64,000 bases of DNA from Jeongeupia chitinilytica (GTDB lineage: Bacteria; Pseudomonadota; Gammaproteobacteria; Burkholderiales; Chitinibacteraceae). The first letter of the stretch is position 1, and the number at the start of each line of letters is the position of its first letter. Both the position numbers and the translations under genes were made by a program. The stretch covers positions 62,001 to 126,000 of the forward strand of contig NZ_BMYO01000006.1 in assembly GCF_014652315.1 (NCBI RefSeq). The letters run 5' to 3'. Below, one piece after another: positions 1 through 8,394 of the stretch. The notes under the pieces were generated by a model that had not been told where the DNA came from, did not search any database, and was given only the letters and a program-made list of their open reading frames with translations.

Positions 1-859
1 AGGCCAGCAGCAGCTGCGCGGTGCACAGGAACGCGAAGCGCAGGCCCAGCTGCGCGGCCAGGCGCTCGAACGCGAGCTGGCGCTGGTGTCGGCCCGGCAG
101 AACGAAACCCAGAGCCAGCAGGCGGCACTGTCGTCGATGTACGAAGCGCTGACGCGCAACGAAACGCAGCGCGTGCTCGCCGAAACCGAACAGACGCTGG
201 CCTTTGCCAGCCAGCAGCTGCAGCTCGCCGGCAATGTCGACGCCGCGCTGGTCGGGCTGAATGCGATCGACCAGAAGCTCGCCGCGCTGAACCGCCCCGA
301 GCTGATCACGCTGCGCAAGAGCATCGGTCACGACATCGACCAGCTGAAGACCCAGCCCTACCTCGATGTCGTCGGCATCGCCACCCGCCTCGACACCCTC
401 GTTGCCGGCGTCGACAAGCTGCCGCTGGCGATCGACGGCTATCGCGATCCGAAGGCCAAGGCCGGCGCCCCGGCGCCGACCAACGCGCTGCAGCGTTTCG
501 GCGGCGAGCTGTGGCACGAATTCCGTCAGCTGATCCAGATCCGCCGGATCGACAAGCCGGATGCGATGCTGCTGACGCCGAACGAGGCCTTCTTCCTGCG
601 CGAGAACATCAAGCTGCGCCTGCTCGATGCGCGCACCGCCCTGCTGATGCGCAACGAAGCCGCGTTCCGCAGCGACCTGAAGGCCGCCGGCGACTACCTC
701 AAGCAGTATTTCGACAGCAGTGCACCGGCGGTACGCAATGCGCTGGCATCACTCGACACGCTGTCGCGCGAATCGCTGGCGCTGAAGCTGCCCGACCTGT
801 CCGCCAGCCTGAGCGCCGTGCGTCAGGGCCGGCTCGCCACCGAGAGGGCCAAGCCGTGA
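1..859 (+). CDS. hemX: HemX-like protein, 5' end outside window
   Basis: The reading frame is open from the window edge to the TGA at 857-859, so the N-terminus, including the single membrane anchor expected for this family, is missing. What remains is a Gln/Ala/Leu-rich coiled-coil stretch followed by a helical domain typical of the HemX family (often mislabelled uroporphyrinogen-III C-methyltransferase). The family is found next to hemD and hemY in gamma- and betaproteobacteria and is thought to be a membrane-associated accessory factor of tetrapyrrole synthesis; no catalytic motif is visible. The last codons overlap the GTG start of hemY by four bases (GTGA), indicating translational coupling. 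The first internal ATG, at 86, is not the real start because the coiled coil begins before it. Confidence 0.85.
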   Translation, partial: GQQQLRGAQEREAQAQLRGQALERELALVSARQNETQSQQAALSSMYEALTRNETQRVLAETEQTLAFASQQLQLAGNVDAALVGLNAIDQKLAALNRPELITLRKSIGHDIDQLKTQPYLDVVGIATRLDTLVAGVDKLPLAIDGYRDPKAKAGAPAPTNALQRFGGELWHEFRQLIQIRRIDKPDAMLLTPNEAFFLRENIKLRLLDARTALLMRNEAAFRSDLKAAGDYLKQYFDSSAPAVRNALASLDTLSRESLALKLPDLSASLSAVRQGRLATERAKP

Positions 860-2052
860 GAGCACTGCTGTGGTTGATCGCGCTGTTCGCGCTCGCCGTC
901 GGGCTGACGCTGTTCGCCCAGCTCAATACCGGCTATGCGCTGCTGTTCGTCCCGCCGTGGCGGATCGAGATTTCGCTCAACGTCTTCATCGTCGGCATTC
1001 TCGTCCTCGTTGCGGCGCTTTACCTGCTGGCACGGGTCATCGCCGAACTCGGCGGCCTACCCGACCGGGTCAAGGCCTACCGGCTGCGCAAGGCACGCGA
1101 CGCGTCGGTCCAGCTTGAACGCGATGCCCGCATCGCCTTCTTCGAAGGCCGCTACCAGCGCGCCGAACGGCTGGCCGGCGAGGCCCTGGCCGCCAGCCGC
1201 GAAACCGATGCATTTGCCGTCAACGGCATCCTCGCCGCACGAGCCGCACACCTGATGCGCGATTTCGCCAAGCGCGACCAGTACTTCGCGCGACTGCGCG
1301 AACGCCTCGGCCCGCGCCATCTGGCGCTGGCGATGACGATGGCCGAGCTCTACCTTGACGAGCGCCGCAACCAGGACGCCGAAACCGCACTGGCCGAAGC
1401 ACGCAGCCTGTCGCCCAAGCTGACCGCCATGCTCAAGCTCGAGCTGCGTTTGCGCCAGCGCGAGGACAATGCCGAAGCCATCGTCCGGCTGGTCGAACAG
1501 CTGACCAAGAGCGACGCGCTCGACGCCGGCCAGGCCCAGGCGATCCGCCTGCAGGCCTACCAGAACGTGCTGCAGCGGCAACCGAAGACGCCGCGCGAGC
1601 TGCGCGACTGGTGGAACAAGCTGCCGGTCGCCGATCGTGCCGCCCCGGCGCTGGTTGCGACGCTCGCCGATGCCTATGCGGCACAGGGCGAACCCGCCGC
1701 TGCCCGCGACGCGATCGAAGCGGCCCTCGCACAGAACTGGTCGAGCGAACTGGCGGAGCGTTACGGCACGCTGGGTCTGGACGGCGATGCGCTGGTGTCG
1801 CAGTTGCAACAGGCCGAAAGCTGGCTCAAGACCCATCCGAACGATCCGCAGCTGCTGCTGACGCTCGGCCGGCTGTGCACCGCACGGGCGCTGTGGGGCA
1901 AGGCGCAGACCTACTTCGAGGCGAGCATCGCCGTCGCGCCGACCGCGCTGGCGCATACCGAGCTGGCCGCGCTGCTCGAACGGCTCGAGCGCCCCGAAGA
2001 GGCCAACCGCCACTATCGCGCCAGTCTGGCGCTGGCAGTGCCGGTGCGCTGA
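856..2052 (+). CDS. hemY: HemY, heme biosynthesis-associated TPR membrane protein
   Basis: This 398-residue protein starts at GTG 856, inside the hemX stop (GTGA overlap). The frame is open further upstream, but that part is only a shadow of hemX. Two hydrophobic segments open the protein (about residues 1-22 and 35-60), as in the HemY_N domain. A helical, Ala/Leu-rich region with tetratricopeptide-type repeats follows; the C-terminal part reads ALAHTELAALLERL and EEANRHYRASLAL, typical of TPR helices. HemY is an inner-membrane protein implicated in the late steps of protoheme synthesis, with an undefined biochemical role. The gene ends the operon, 19 bases before a strong terminator. Confidence 0.9.
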   Translation: MRALLWLIALFALAVGLTLFAQLNTGYALLFVPPWRIEISLNVFIVGILVLVAALYLLARVIAELGGLPDRVKAYRLRKARDASVQLERDARIAFFEGRYQRAERLAGEALAASRETDAFAVNGILAARAAHLMRDFAKRDQYFARLRERLGPRHLALAMTMAELYLDERRNQDAETALAEARSLSPKLTAMLKLELRLRQREDNAEAIVRLVEQLTKSDALDAGQAQAIRLQAYQNVLQRQPKTPRELRDWWNKLPVADRAAPALVATLADAYAAQGEPAAARDAIEAALAQNWSSELAERYGTLGLDGDALVSQLQQAESWLKTHPNDPQLLLTLGRLCTARALWGKAQTYFEASIAVAPTALAHTELAALLERLERPEEANRHYRASLALAVPVR

Positions 2053-2071
2053 GCGCACGCGGACACGACAA

Positions 2072-2097
2072 AGCCCTCCTTGCGGAGGGCTTTTTTC
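2072..2097 (+). terminator. Rho-independent terminator of hemXY
   Basis: The perfect stem AGCCCTCC-ttgc-GGAGGGCT is followed by a run of six T, just after the hemY stop codon. Confidence 0.95.
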
Positions 2098-2111
2098 TTG
2101 CCGGGCGACAC

Positions 2112-2285
2112 TCAGCCGGGCAGACCGCGTTTGACCGGCTTCCCGTTGCCCGGCGCCGCTTGCGGTTGCGCCGGTGCGCAACAGATCCACGAAAACGCCG
2201 CATCGTTGCGATGCCGGGTCAGGAAGTCATTCGGACGTGCACTGCGGGCAGGTTCTGCCTGCCCCGGGATTTGTGGTGGTTTCAT
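2112..2285 (-). CDS. Possible 57-residue basic protein, unrecognised
   Basis: This small minus-strand ORF begins at an ATG (2285) preceded by AAGGTGAG with a spacing of about ten bases. The protein starts MKPPQIPGQAEPARSARPN, has a single Cys-Cys pair, and ends in a basic Pro/Gly tail (GKPVKRGLPG). The frame continues upstream to another ATG at 2351, but that extension has no Shine-Dalgarno sequence. It lies downstream of sixA on the same strand, with the sixA stop 99 bases upstream. I do not recognise a family and it may be noncoding; the plausible ribosome site is the main reason to list it. Confidence 0.3.
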   Translation of the reverse strand: MKPPQIPGQAEPARSARPNDFLTRHRNDAAFSWICCAPAQPQAAPGNGKPVKRGLPG

Positions 2286-2384
2286 CGCCGGGCACTCACC
2301 TTGGGGGATCCAGTCTGGATTAGAAGTCGAATCCCCGCGTTCGGTTCGCACGTTCGTCGCCCCGGCCCGGGCCCGCGGCGGGAC

Positions 2385-2858
2385 TCAGCCAAGCAGCTCC
2401 GGACAGATGGCCGCACGCAGCACGTAATCGCCCCCGACGGCACTGCCGCGGCGGCGCAGTTCGATCCACACCAGCCCGCCCTTCTTCAGCACCATGTCCT
2501 GCTCGCGCCCGGTCAGCAGCAGCGCCGCCACCGCGCCCAGCGTCGGCTGGTGGCCGACCAGCACCACCACAGTGTCGTCGCCCTGCGGCCAGCCGGCGGC
2601 TTCGAGGTAGTGCGCGGTCTGGCCGTTGGCCGGGTCGAGCAGTTCGCTGGTCTCGACGGCCATGCCCAGCGTCTTCGCGGTTTCCTGCGCGCGCCTGGCC
2701 GGGCTGGCGATCACCCGGACGCGCTGGCCGGCCAGATAGCGGTTCAGCCAGGCGGCGACCTTCTGTGCCTGCTTGCGACCCTTGGGCGTCAGCGCACGCG
2801 CCAGATCGTCGCCCCCTTCTTCGGCGTCGGCATGACGCCACAGGATCAGCTGTTCCAT
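2385..2858 (-). CDS. sixA: Phosphohistidine phosphatase SixA
   Basis: This 157-residue protein of the histidine phosphatase (phosphoglycerate mutase-like) superfamily has the RHG-type motif near the start as LILWRHADAE, with the catalytic Arg and His. The rest of the pocket is recognisable (ASPARRAQETA; VGHQPTLG with the second His). The length matches the short, single-domain SixA family, which removes phosphate from phosphohistidine in HPt or PTS-type proteins in the cytoplasm. It starts 16 bases after the ppk stop, so the two form one transcript. Pairing with ppk is common in betaproteobacteria, and the physiological link between them is not established here. Confidence 0.93.
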   Translation of the reverse strand: MEQLILWRHADAEEGGDDLARALTPKGRKQAQKVAAWLNRYLAGQRVRVIASPARRAQETAKTLGMAVETSELLDPANGQTAHYLEAAGWPQGDDTVVVLVGHQPTLGAVAALLLTGREQDMVLKKGGLVWIELRRRGSAVGGDYVLRAAICPELLG

Positions 2859-2874
2859 CGTCGGCCTCCCCGGA

Positions 2875-4953
2875 TCAGGTCCGCTGCTTGGCGCCGAGTT
2901 CGGCCAGCAGGCTCAGCTGGGCGTTGCGGCGCTTGCCGCCACGCGCACTCTTGCGGCGGTAGCGGCCGTCGGCGAGCATTTCCCACGCCTGCGTGTTGTC
3001 GACCAGATACGGCCGCAGGCTTTCGCGGATGACCCGGCGCTTGATCTTCGTCGAGAGCACCGGGAAGGCGATCTCGATCCGGCGGAACAGGTTGCGGCCC
3101 ATCCAGTCGGCACTCGACAGGTACACATCCTCGGCACCGTCGTTATAGAAGTAGAACACCCGGTGGTGTTCGAGGAAGCGACCGATGATCGAGCGCACCT
3201 TGATGTTCTCGGACAGTCCCGGCATGCCCGGACGCAGCGCGCAGACGCCGCGCACGATCAGGTGGATGGTCACGCCGGCCTGGCTGGCCTCGTACAGCTT
3301 CTCGATCACCGTCGGTTCGAGCAGCGCGTTCATCTTGGCGATCACCACCGCCTTGCGGCCGGCACGGGCGTTGAGGATCTCGCGGTCGAGCGCCTTGATG
3401 ATGTTCGGCTGCAGCGTGAACGGGGCCTGCCACAGCCGCAGATGGTCGCCGGCAAGGCCGAGGCCGGTCAGCTGCATGAACACGTCGTTGACGTCGCTGG
3501 TGATCTCGTCGTTGGCGGTCATCAGCCCGAAGTCGGTATAGAGCTTGGACGTGCGCGGATGGTAGTTGCCGGTGCCGACGTGGGCGTAGCGGCGCAGTTT
3601 GCCGTCCTCGCGCCGCACCGCCAGCAGCATCTTGGCATGGGTCTTGTAGCCGTAGACGCCGTAGACCACGTGCGCGCCAGCGCGTTCGAGCTTGGCCGCC
3701 CAGTTGATGTTGGCCTCCTCGTCGAAGCGCGCCATCAGCTCGACCACGACGGTGACTTCCTTGCCGCGCGCCGCCGCTTCGACCAGCGCGTCCATCAGCG
3801 CCGACTCGCTGCCGGTGCGGTAGATGGTCATCTTGATCGCCACGACGTTCGGGTCGGTCGCCGCCTGCTGCAGGAAGTCGATCACCGGGGTGAAGCTCTG
3901 GTACGGATGGTGCAGCAGGATGTCGCCGTGGCGGATCGCCGAGAACACATCGGGCTGCTTGCGCAGTTCGACCGGGATGCCCGGCATGAACGGCTCGAAC
4001 TTCAGGTCCGGCCGGTCGACCTGGTCGGGCACCTGCATCAGCCGCACCAGGTTCACCGGGCCGCCGACGCGGTAGACGTCGATCTCGGCCAGGCCGAACT
4101 GCTGGCGCAGGAAATCCTGCAGGTGTTTCGGGCAATTGTCGGCGACCTCGAGCCGCACCGCATCGCCGAACGGCCGCTGGCTCAGTTCGCCCTCGAGCGC
4201 GGCGCGCAGGTCCTTGATGTCGTCGTCGTCGACGCTGAGGTCCGAGTCGCGCGTGACGCGGAACTGGTAGCAGCCGAGCGCGTTCATGCCGACGAACAGC
4301 TCGTCGACATGGGCGTGCAGGATCGACGACAGGAAGACGAAGCCGTGCTCGACGCCGCTAACCTCCTTGGGCATCTTGACGAAGCGCGGCAGGATGCGCG
4401 GCGCCTGGACGATGGCCATCGAGGCGCTGCGGCCGAAGGCGTCGCGGCCTTCGAGCTCGACGATGAAGTTGAGCGACTTGTTCAGCACGCGCGGGAACGG
4501 ATGCGACGGGTCGAGCCCGATCGGCGTCAGCACCGGCATCAGTTCGCGGAAAAAGAAGTCCTTCACCCAGGCGCGTTGCGCTTCGTTCCACAGGCTGCGG
4601 CGCAGGAAGTGGATGCCCTCTTCCGCCAGCGCCGGCAGCATCACCTCGCGGAACAGCCGGTACTGCCGTTCGACGACATCGTGCGCCTCGCGTGCCAGCA
4701 GCTCGAACGCCTGCTGCGGCGTCAGTCCTTCGGGCAGTAGCCGGGTCGGGTACTGGCGGATGTTTTCCTTCAGCCAGGCGACCCGCACCTCGAAGAATTC
4801 GTCGAGGTTGCTCGAGACGATGCAGAGGAACTTCAGACGCTCGAGCAGCGGATTGCCCGTGTCCTCGGCCTGTGCGAACACGCGGCGGTTGAACTCCAGG
4901 AGACCGAGCTCACGGTTGAGCATCAACTGGTTGTCGGCGGGCTTGTAGATCAT
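2875..4953 (-). CDS. ppk: Polyphosphate kinase 1
   Basis: This 692-residue protein has the full PPK1 length and domain order: N domain (LNRELGLLEFNRRV), head domain, and C1/C2 phospholipase-D-like domains. The autophosphorylated-His region is present (YGYKTHAKMLL) together with HVGTGNYHPRTS and the Arg-containing KMTIYRTG segment that binds phosphates. The enzyme reversibly polymerises the ATP gamma-phosphate into inorganic polyphosphate. sixA follows after 16 bases. Polyphosphate made here could be the phosphoryl donor of the two polyphosphate glucokinases at the other end of the window, which is an inference about physiology. Confidence 0.97.
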   Translation of the reverse strand: MIYKPADNQLMLNRELGLLEFNRRVFAQAEDTGNPLLERLKFLCIVSSNLDEFFEVRVAWLKENIRQYPTRLLPEGLTPQQAFELLAREAHDVVERQYRLFREVMLPALAEEGIHFLRRSLWNEAQRAWVKDFFFRELMPVLTPIGLDPSHPFPRVLNKSLNFIVELEGRDAFGRSASMAIVQAPRILPRFVKMPKEVSGVEHGFVFLSSILHAHVDELFVGMNALGCYQFRVTRDSDLSVDDDDIKDLRAALEGELSQRPFGDAVRLEVADNCPKHLQDFLRQQFGLAEIDVYRVGGPVNLVRLMQVPDQVDRPDLKFEPFMPGIPVELRKQPDVFSAIRHGDILLHHPYQSFTPVIDFLQQAATDPNVVAIKMTIYRTGSESALMDALVEAAARGKEVTVVVELMARFDEEANINWAAKLERAGAHVVYGVYGYKTHAKMLLAVRREDGKLRRYAHVGTGNYHPRTSKLYTDFGLMTANDEITSDVNDVFMQLTGLGLAGDHLRLWQAPFTLQPNIIKALDREILNARAGRKAVVIAKMNALLEPTVIEKLYEASQAGVTIHLIVRGVCALRPGMPGLSENIKVRSIIGRFLEHHRVFYFYNDGAEDVYLSSADWMGRNLFRRIEIAFPVLSTKIKRRVIRESLRPYLVDNTQAWEMLADGRYRRKSARGGKRRNAQLSLLAELGAKQRT

Positions 4954-4991
4954 GGGCTCACTTCACACATCGCGCCGCTTGCGCGGACGGA

Positions 4992-5021
4992 AAATGGAAA
5001 CAGGCCGCACGAGGCGGCCTG
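4992..5021 (-). terminator. Terminator downstream of yggX
   Basis: Read on the minus strand, CAGGCCGC-ctcgtg-type loop-GCGGCCTG is followed by a T-rich tract (GTTTCCATTTT). It lies between the yggX stop and ppk. Confidence 0.8.
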
Positions 5022-5031
5022 CAGCATTCGA

Positions 5032-5304
5032 TTACGCGCTCGGCGGTACGAAACCGGCGATCTCGTCGGCACCCGCGCCGAAGAAGTAGTTCTGCAACTG
5101 CTGCTGCAGGTACTGGCGTGCCTTCGGGTCGGCGAGGTTGAGGCGGTTCTCGTTGATCAGCATCGTCTGGTGCTTCACCCAGGCAGCCCAGGCTTCTTTC
5201 GAGACGCTGTCATACAGCTTTTTGCCGATTTCACCGGGCAGTGGCGGGAAATCGAGACCCTCGGCCTCACGGCCAAGTTTCACACAGTGGACCATGCGGC
5301 TCAT
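5032..5304 (-). CDS. yggX: YggX-type Fe(2+)-trafficking protein
   Basis: This 90-residue protein begins [20 protein letters not shown], matching the short YggX family (about 90 residues) with the conserved Cys near the N-terminus and the motif [20 protein letters not shown]. YggX proteins protect iron-sulfur clusters from oxidation and are thought to handle labile iron in the cytosol. The start at 5304 is chosen because ATTGGAGAG sits just upstream and the family begins here; the frame stays open for 39 codons further upstream, running into the terminator at 5391-5418. It is a monocistronic unit flanked by terminators. Confidence 0.95.
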   Translation of the reverse strand: MSRMVHCVKLGREAEGLDFPPLPGEIGKKLYDSVSKEAWAAWVKHQTMLINENRLNLADPKARQYLQQQLQNYFFGAGADEIAGFVPPSA

Positions 5305-5390
5305 GGTGGTGCTCTCCAATGGGGCGAAACATTCAATCATACCTGTGTTGCAGCGCGATGACAGCCGGTGCCGGCGTGGCATGCAGGCAT

Positions 5391-5418
5391 GAAAAAAGCG
5401 CGGCATGCCGCGCTTTTG
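5391..5418. terminator. Hairpin terminator with A- and T-runs on its two sides
   Basis: AAAAAAGCGCGGCATGCCGCGCTTTT is a symmetric GC-rich hairpin with an A-run on the left and a T-run on the right. It directly follows the OmpA-type gene on the minus strand, where it reads as a standard terminator. Confidence 0.9.
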
Positions 5419-5434
5419 CATCCGGCCGGACCGG

Positions 5435-6109
5435 TCAGTCGGCGCGGACCGGGACGATCCACAGCTCGACGCGACGGTTCAGCGCGCGGCCGGCCGGCGT
5501 GGCGTTGTCGGCGCGCGGTTCGGTGATGCCCTTGCCGACGGCCTGCAGGCGGACCGGGTTGACGTTGCGGCCGATGAAGTAGTCGGTCACGGCCTGCGCA
5601 CGCTGCTGCGACAGCACCATGTTCTTGTCGGCCTTGCCGCTGCTGTCGGTATGGCCGACGACGGTGATCGAGGTCTTGCCGTACTGGTTGACCACCTTGG
5701 CGATCTTGTCGAGCGTCGGCGTGTAGCCCGGCTTGATCACCGCCGAACTGCTGTCGAAACCGGTGTTCGACGTCATGCTGACCAGCAGCGTGTTGTCGGA
5801 CTGCTTCTGCACGGTGATCTCGCCCTTCTGGATTTCCGGCGCCAGCTGCTTCTGCAGGTCCTTGGCCTGGGTATCCATGTAGTAACCGATGCCGCCGCCG
5901 GCCAGACCGCCACCCACCGCACCGATCAGCGCACCCTTGCCACGGTTGTTGTGGTTGACCGCCGCACCGATGGCCGCGCCGCCGAGCGTGCCGATGATCG
6001 CGCCCATCTCGGTGTTGTTCAGGTCGCGCTTTTCACCGAGGTCATTGGTGGCGCAGGCAGACAGCAACAGGGCACCCAGCAGCGGGGCAACGATCAGGGA
6101 CTTGCGCAT
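5435..6109 (-). CDS. OmpA-family lipoprotein with glycine zipper
   Basis: This 224-residue protein starts with a lipoprotein signal peptide ending LLLSAC (lipobox; Cys at about position 19). A glycine-zipper membrane-interacting segment ([16 protein letters not shown] ... [16 protein letters not shown]) follows at about residues 36-80. The C-terminal OmpA-like peptidoglycan-binding domain has the signature VVGHTDSSG ... LSQQRAQAV ... NRRVEL. The architecture is that of YiaD-type proteins, which tether the outer membrane to peptidoglycan. It is transcribed alone, divergent from the sugar kinase gene, and ends at a strong terminator. Confidence 0.92.
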   Translation of the reverse strand: MRKSLIVAPLLGALLLSACATNDLGEKRDLNNTEMGAIIGTLGGAAIGAAVNHNNRGKGALIGAVGGGLAGGGIGYYMDTQAKDLQKQLAPEIQKGEITVQKQSDNTLLVSMTSNTGFDSSSAVIKPGYTPTLDKIAKVVNQYGKTSITVVGHTDSSGKADKNMVLSQQRAQAVTDYFIGRNVNPVRLQAVGKGITEPRADNATPAGRALNRRVELWIVPVRAD

Positions 6110-6144
6110 CAGGCTTTCTCCAGAATTCGATTCAGTGCGTGATT

Positions 6145-6163
6145 ATGGCAAATCACTTGCCAT
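6145..6163. promoter_or_regulatory. Perfect 7-bp inverted repeat between divergent genes
   Basis: ATGGCAA-ATCAC-TTGCCAT lies in the 175-base gap between the OmpA-type gene and the sugar kinase gene, 36 bases from the former's start. The geometry suits a dimeric regulator, which is not identified. Confidence 0.35.
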
Positions 6164-6284
6164 TGCGATGCGGCAAAGGTCACATTGCCGGGGCTTGACC
6201 TCGGTGCTGGGCAGGCGTTCGCCGTACTACCCACACCCGCATCGCTCTGGCAGCATGACCGTTTCCACGTTCCGGAGTTCACCC

Positions 6285-7187
6285 ATGGCTGCCTTGCCCC
6301 GCTTCGTCGTTTTCGGTGAAGCCCTCACCGATTTCATCCGCCAGGATGACGACCGCTGGCTGGCGCAGCCCGGGGGTGCGTGCTGGAACGTCGCCCGCGT
6401 CGCCAGCCGGCTCGGCATTGCCACCGGCTACGGCGGCGCACTGGGCCTCGACGTGTTCGGCGACGAACTCGCCCGGCTGTCGCAAACGGCCGGGCTCGAT
6501 GCGCGCTTCATCCAGCGCACCGACGCCGCGCCGCTGCTCGCGATGGTGCCGTCGACGCGGCCACCGCAGTACTTCTTCGTCGGCGAATCCGATCTCGCCT
6601 TCGACCCGGCGCAACTGCCCGAAGGCTGGCTGGCCGCTGCCGACATCGTCCAGTTCGGCTGCATCAGTCTGGCGCGCCAGCCGCTGGCCGGCCGGCTGGT
6701 CGACGTGGCGAAAGCCGCCGCGGCCGCCGGCAAGCGCATCGCCTTCGATCCGAACTGGCGCGAGCCGATGAAGGCGCCGCACTATGCCGAGACCTTCCGG
6801 ACGCTGGCTGCGCTGGCGAACTACATCAAGGTTTCCGACGAAGACCTCGGCCAGCTCTTTGCCGGCCGGACGCCGGAACAGGGACTGGCCGGCCTGCGCG
6901 CGCTGGCACCGCAGGCCGAAATCCTGCTGACCCGAGGCGCGGACGGCATGCGCTGGCTGCACGGCGATGCGGTGATCGACCAGCCGGTGTTTGCCGTCGA
7001 GGTGGTCGACACCGTCGGCTGCGGCGACGCCAGCATGGGCGGCTGGATGGCCAGCGTGCTGCACGCCCCCGATGCGCCGACCGGCCGCCATCTGCGCCAT
7101 GCCGCCGCTGCGGCGGCACTGGCCGCCAGCCATGCGGGTGCGTATGCGGCGACCTGGGACGAAGTCGAGGCGCTGACCGGCCGCTGA
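6285..7187 (+). CDS. PfkB-family sugar kinase, probably fructokinase
   Basis: This 300-residue ribokinase/PfkB-fold kinase has the N-terminal substrate signature (GEALTDFI ... PGGACWNVARVASRLG) and the C-terminal ATP/anion-hole signature DTVGCGDASMGGW. The catalytic Asp is in GCGD, with Cys where Ala is most usual. Overall it matches bacterial fructokinases that phosphorylate fructose at C6; the sugar cannot be proved from sequence. The start at ATG 6285 is chosen because TTCCGGAG lies eight bases upstream and the conserved fold begins at once. An in-frame ATG at 6255 has no ribosome site. It stands alone between convergent and divergent neighbours. Confidence 0.85.
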   Translation: MAALPRFVVFGEALTDFIRQDDDRWLAQPGGACWNVARVASRLGIATGYGGALGLDVFGDELARLSQTAGLDARFIQRTDAAPLLAMVPSTRPPQYFFVGESDLAFDPAQLPEGWLAAADIVQFGCISLARQPLAGRLVDVAKAAAAAGKRIAFDPNWREPMKAPHYAETFRTLAALANYIKVSDEDLGQLFAGRTPEQGLAGLRALAPQAEILLTRGADGMRWLHGDAVIDQPVFAVEVVDTVGCGDASMGGWMASVLHAPDAPTGRHLRHAAAAAALAASHAGAYAATWDEVEALTGR

Positions 7188-7204
7188 GCACGGCGTCACG
7201 ACGC

Positions 7205-7624
7205 TCAGCGTGCCGACAGCAGTCGCCTCAGCCCGCGCAGCGGCGCGCCGATGACCGGCAGCTTGTGCAGCAGTTCCTCGGCCGAATCCCAGTAGTCGCG
7301 GTGCAGACAGACCCGCCCGTGCGCGTCGAAGCACAGCCGGCTGGCGCCATGCAGCGTCAGCGGCCGGCCGCGCACCGTGCAGTGGAAGTCCCAGGTGACG
7401 AAGGCCTGACGACCGTCGGCCACGCGTTCGAGCACGGTGAACCGCGGCGTGCCGGTGCTGGCGAACATGTGTGCGAACACCCGGCGCACGCCCGCCAGCC
7501 CGTGCACGTCATTGAACGGGTCCTTGAAGTGGACGTTGTCGGCGTAGTGGCGGCCGAGGTCGTCCAGCGTGGCCGGACTCAGTGTCTCGTACCAGGCGAG
7601 CAGCGCATTCAGCGCCGTGTTCAC
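7205..7624 (-). CDS. NTF2/SnoaL-like protein
   Basis: This 139-residue protein has the alpha+beta-cone fold pattern of SnoaL/NTF2-like proteins: LAWYETLSPATLDDLGRHYADNVHFKDPF, then GLAGVRRVFAHMF and a C-terminal beta sheet with VTWDFHC. Such proteins are small cyclases, isomerases or ligand binders; this one is often annotated as a nuclear transport factor 2 family protein. The GTG start at 7624 overlaps the SDR stop (GTGA), which is why it is preferred to the ATG at 7693 inside the SDR gene. It is the last gene of the eight-gene lipid-modification operon. Its exact function is unknown. Confidence 0.75.
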   Translation of the reverse strand: MNTALNALLAWYETLSPATLDDLGRHYADNVHFKDPFNDVHGLAGVRRVFAHMFASTGTPRFTVLERVADGRQAFVTWDFHCTVRGRPLTLHGASRLCFDAHGRVCLHRDYWDSAEELLHKLPVIGAPLRGLRRLLSAR

Positions 7625-8394
7625 GGCCGGGCCAGCCGGCGCAACAGCGGCAGGCGAATCCGGTAGGGCAGCAGGCGAAGCAGTTTGATCCATAGCGTGA
7701 ACCGGTAGGGAAAGTGGATTTCGAACCGGCCACGTTCGACCCCGCGCAGGATGTGGTGCGCAGCCTGCTCCGGGGTCTGCAGGGCCGGCATCGGGAAGTC
7801 GTTCTTCGCCGTCAGCCGCGTCGCCACGAAGCCGGGGTTGATCAGGTAGACCGGCAGCGCGTGCTGCCGGAGCTCGGCGTACAGCAGTTCGGCCAGATTG
7901 ATCAGCGCCGCCTTGCTCGGCCCGTACACCGCGGCACCGGGCAGACCGACGTAACCGGCCACGCTGGCGACCAGTGCAATGCCGCCGGTTTTCTCGCGCA
8001 ACATGGTCGGCAGCACCGCTTCCAGTCCGTAATAGACGCTGCCGAGATTGGTTTCCAGCGTCCGCGCCACCCGGTCGGCCCGCACGTCGCAGGCCCGCTC
8101 GGGCCGGTAATCGGCGGCGCAGAACACCAGCAGGTCGACACCGCCCCATTGCGCCTGCAGCGTGGCAAACGCCTCGGCCCAGGCCACCGGTTCGGTCGCG
8201 TCGAACGGCAGCACCAGTGCCGCCGGATTGGCCAGCGCCTGCAGGCGCGCGGCATTGCGGGCGGTCAGCGCCACGCGTGCGCCCGCGCGCATCAAGCCTT
8301 CGGCCAGCGCGGCGCCTATGCCGCTGGACGCCCCGATCAGCCAGACGCGGCGACCGGACCAGTCACGACAGGGCGGATTCATCGCGGCGAGCAT
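7621..8394 (-). CDS. Short-chain dehydrogenase/reductase
   Basis: This 257-residue SDR has the NAD(P)-binding Rossmann motif GASSGIGAALAEGL near residue 21. The catalytic Ser (about VASVAGYVG) and YGPSKAAL (Tyr-x-x-x-Lys) are in canonical order, followed by INPGFVATRLT. A C-terminal basic amphipathic segment (FTLWIKLLRLLPYRIRLPLLRRLARP) suggests membrane contact. It overlaps the DUF3833 gene by 32 bases (or 20 if the in-frame ATG at 8382 is used). Its position in the operon suggests oxidation or reduction of a fatty-acid-derived or isoprenoid substrate, which is inference. Confidence 0.85.
   Translation of the reverse strand: MLAAMNPPCRDWSGRRVWLIGASSGIGAALAEGLMRAGARVALTARNAARLQALANPAALVLPFDATEPVAWAEAFATLQAQWGGVDLLVFCAADYRPERACDVRADRVARTLETNLGSVYYGLEAVLPTMLREKTGGIALVASVAGYVGLPGAAVYGPSKAALINLAELLYAELRQHALPVYLINPGFVATRLTAKNDFPMPALQTPEQAAHHILRGVERGRFEIHFPYRFTLWIKLLRLLPYRIRLPLLRRLARP

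Larger units (their letters stand above)
2053..2384. other. Gap between hemY and sixA
   Basis: These 332 bases hold the hemY terminator (2072-2097) and a doubtful minus-strand small ORF (2112-2285). Nothing else is recognisable. Confidence 0.6.

Noticed and set aside
3163..4740. 525-codon plus-strand frame opposite ppk
   Set aside because: Antisense shadow of ppk; the minus-strand protein has every PPK1 motif.
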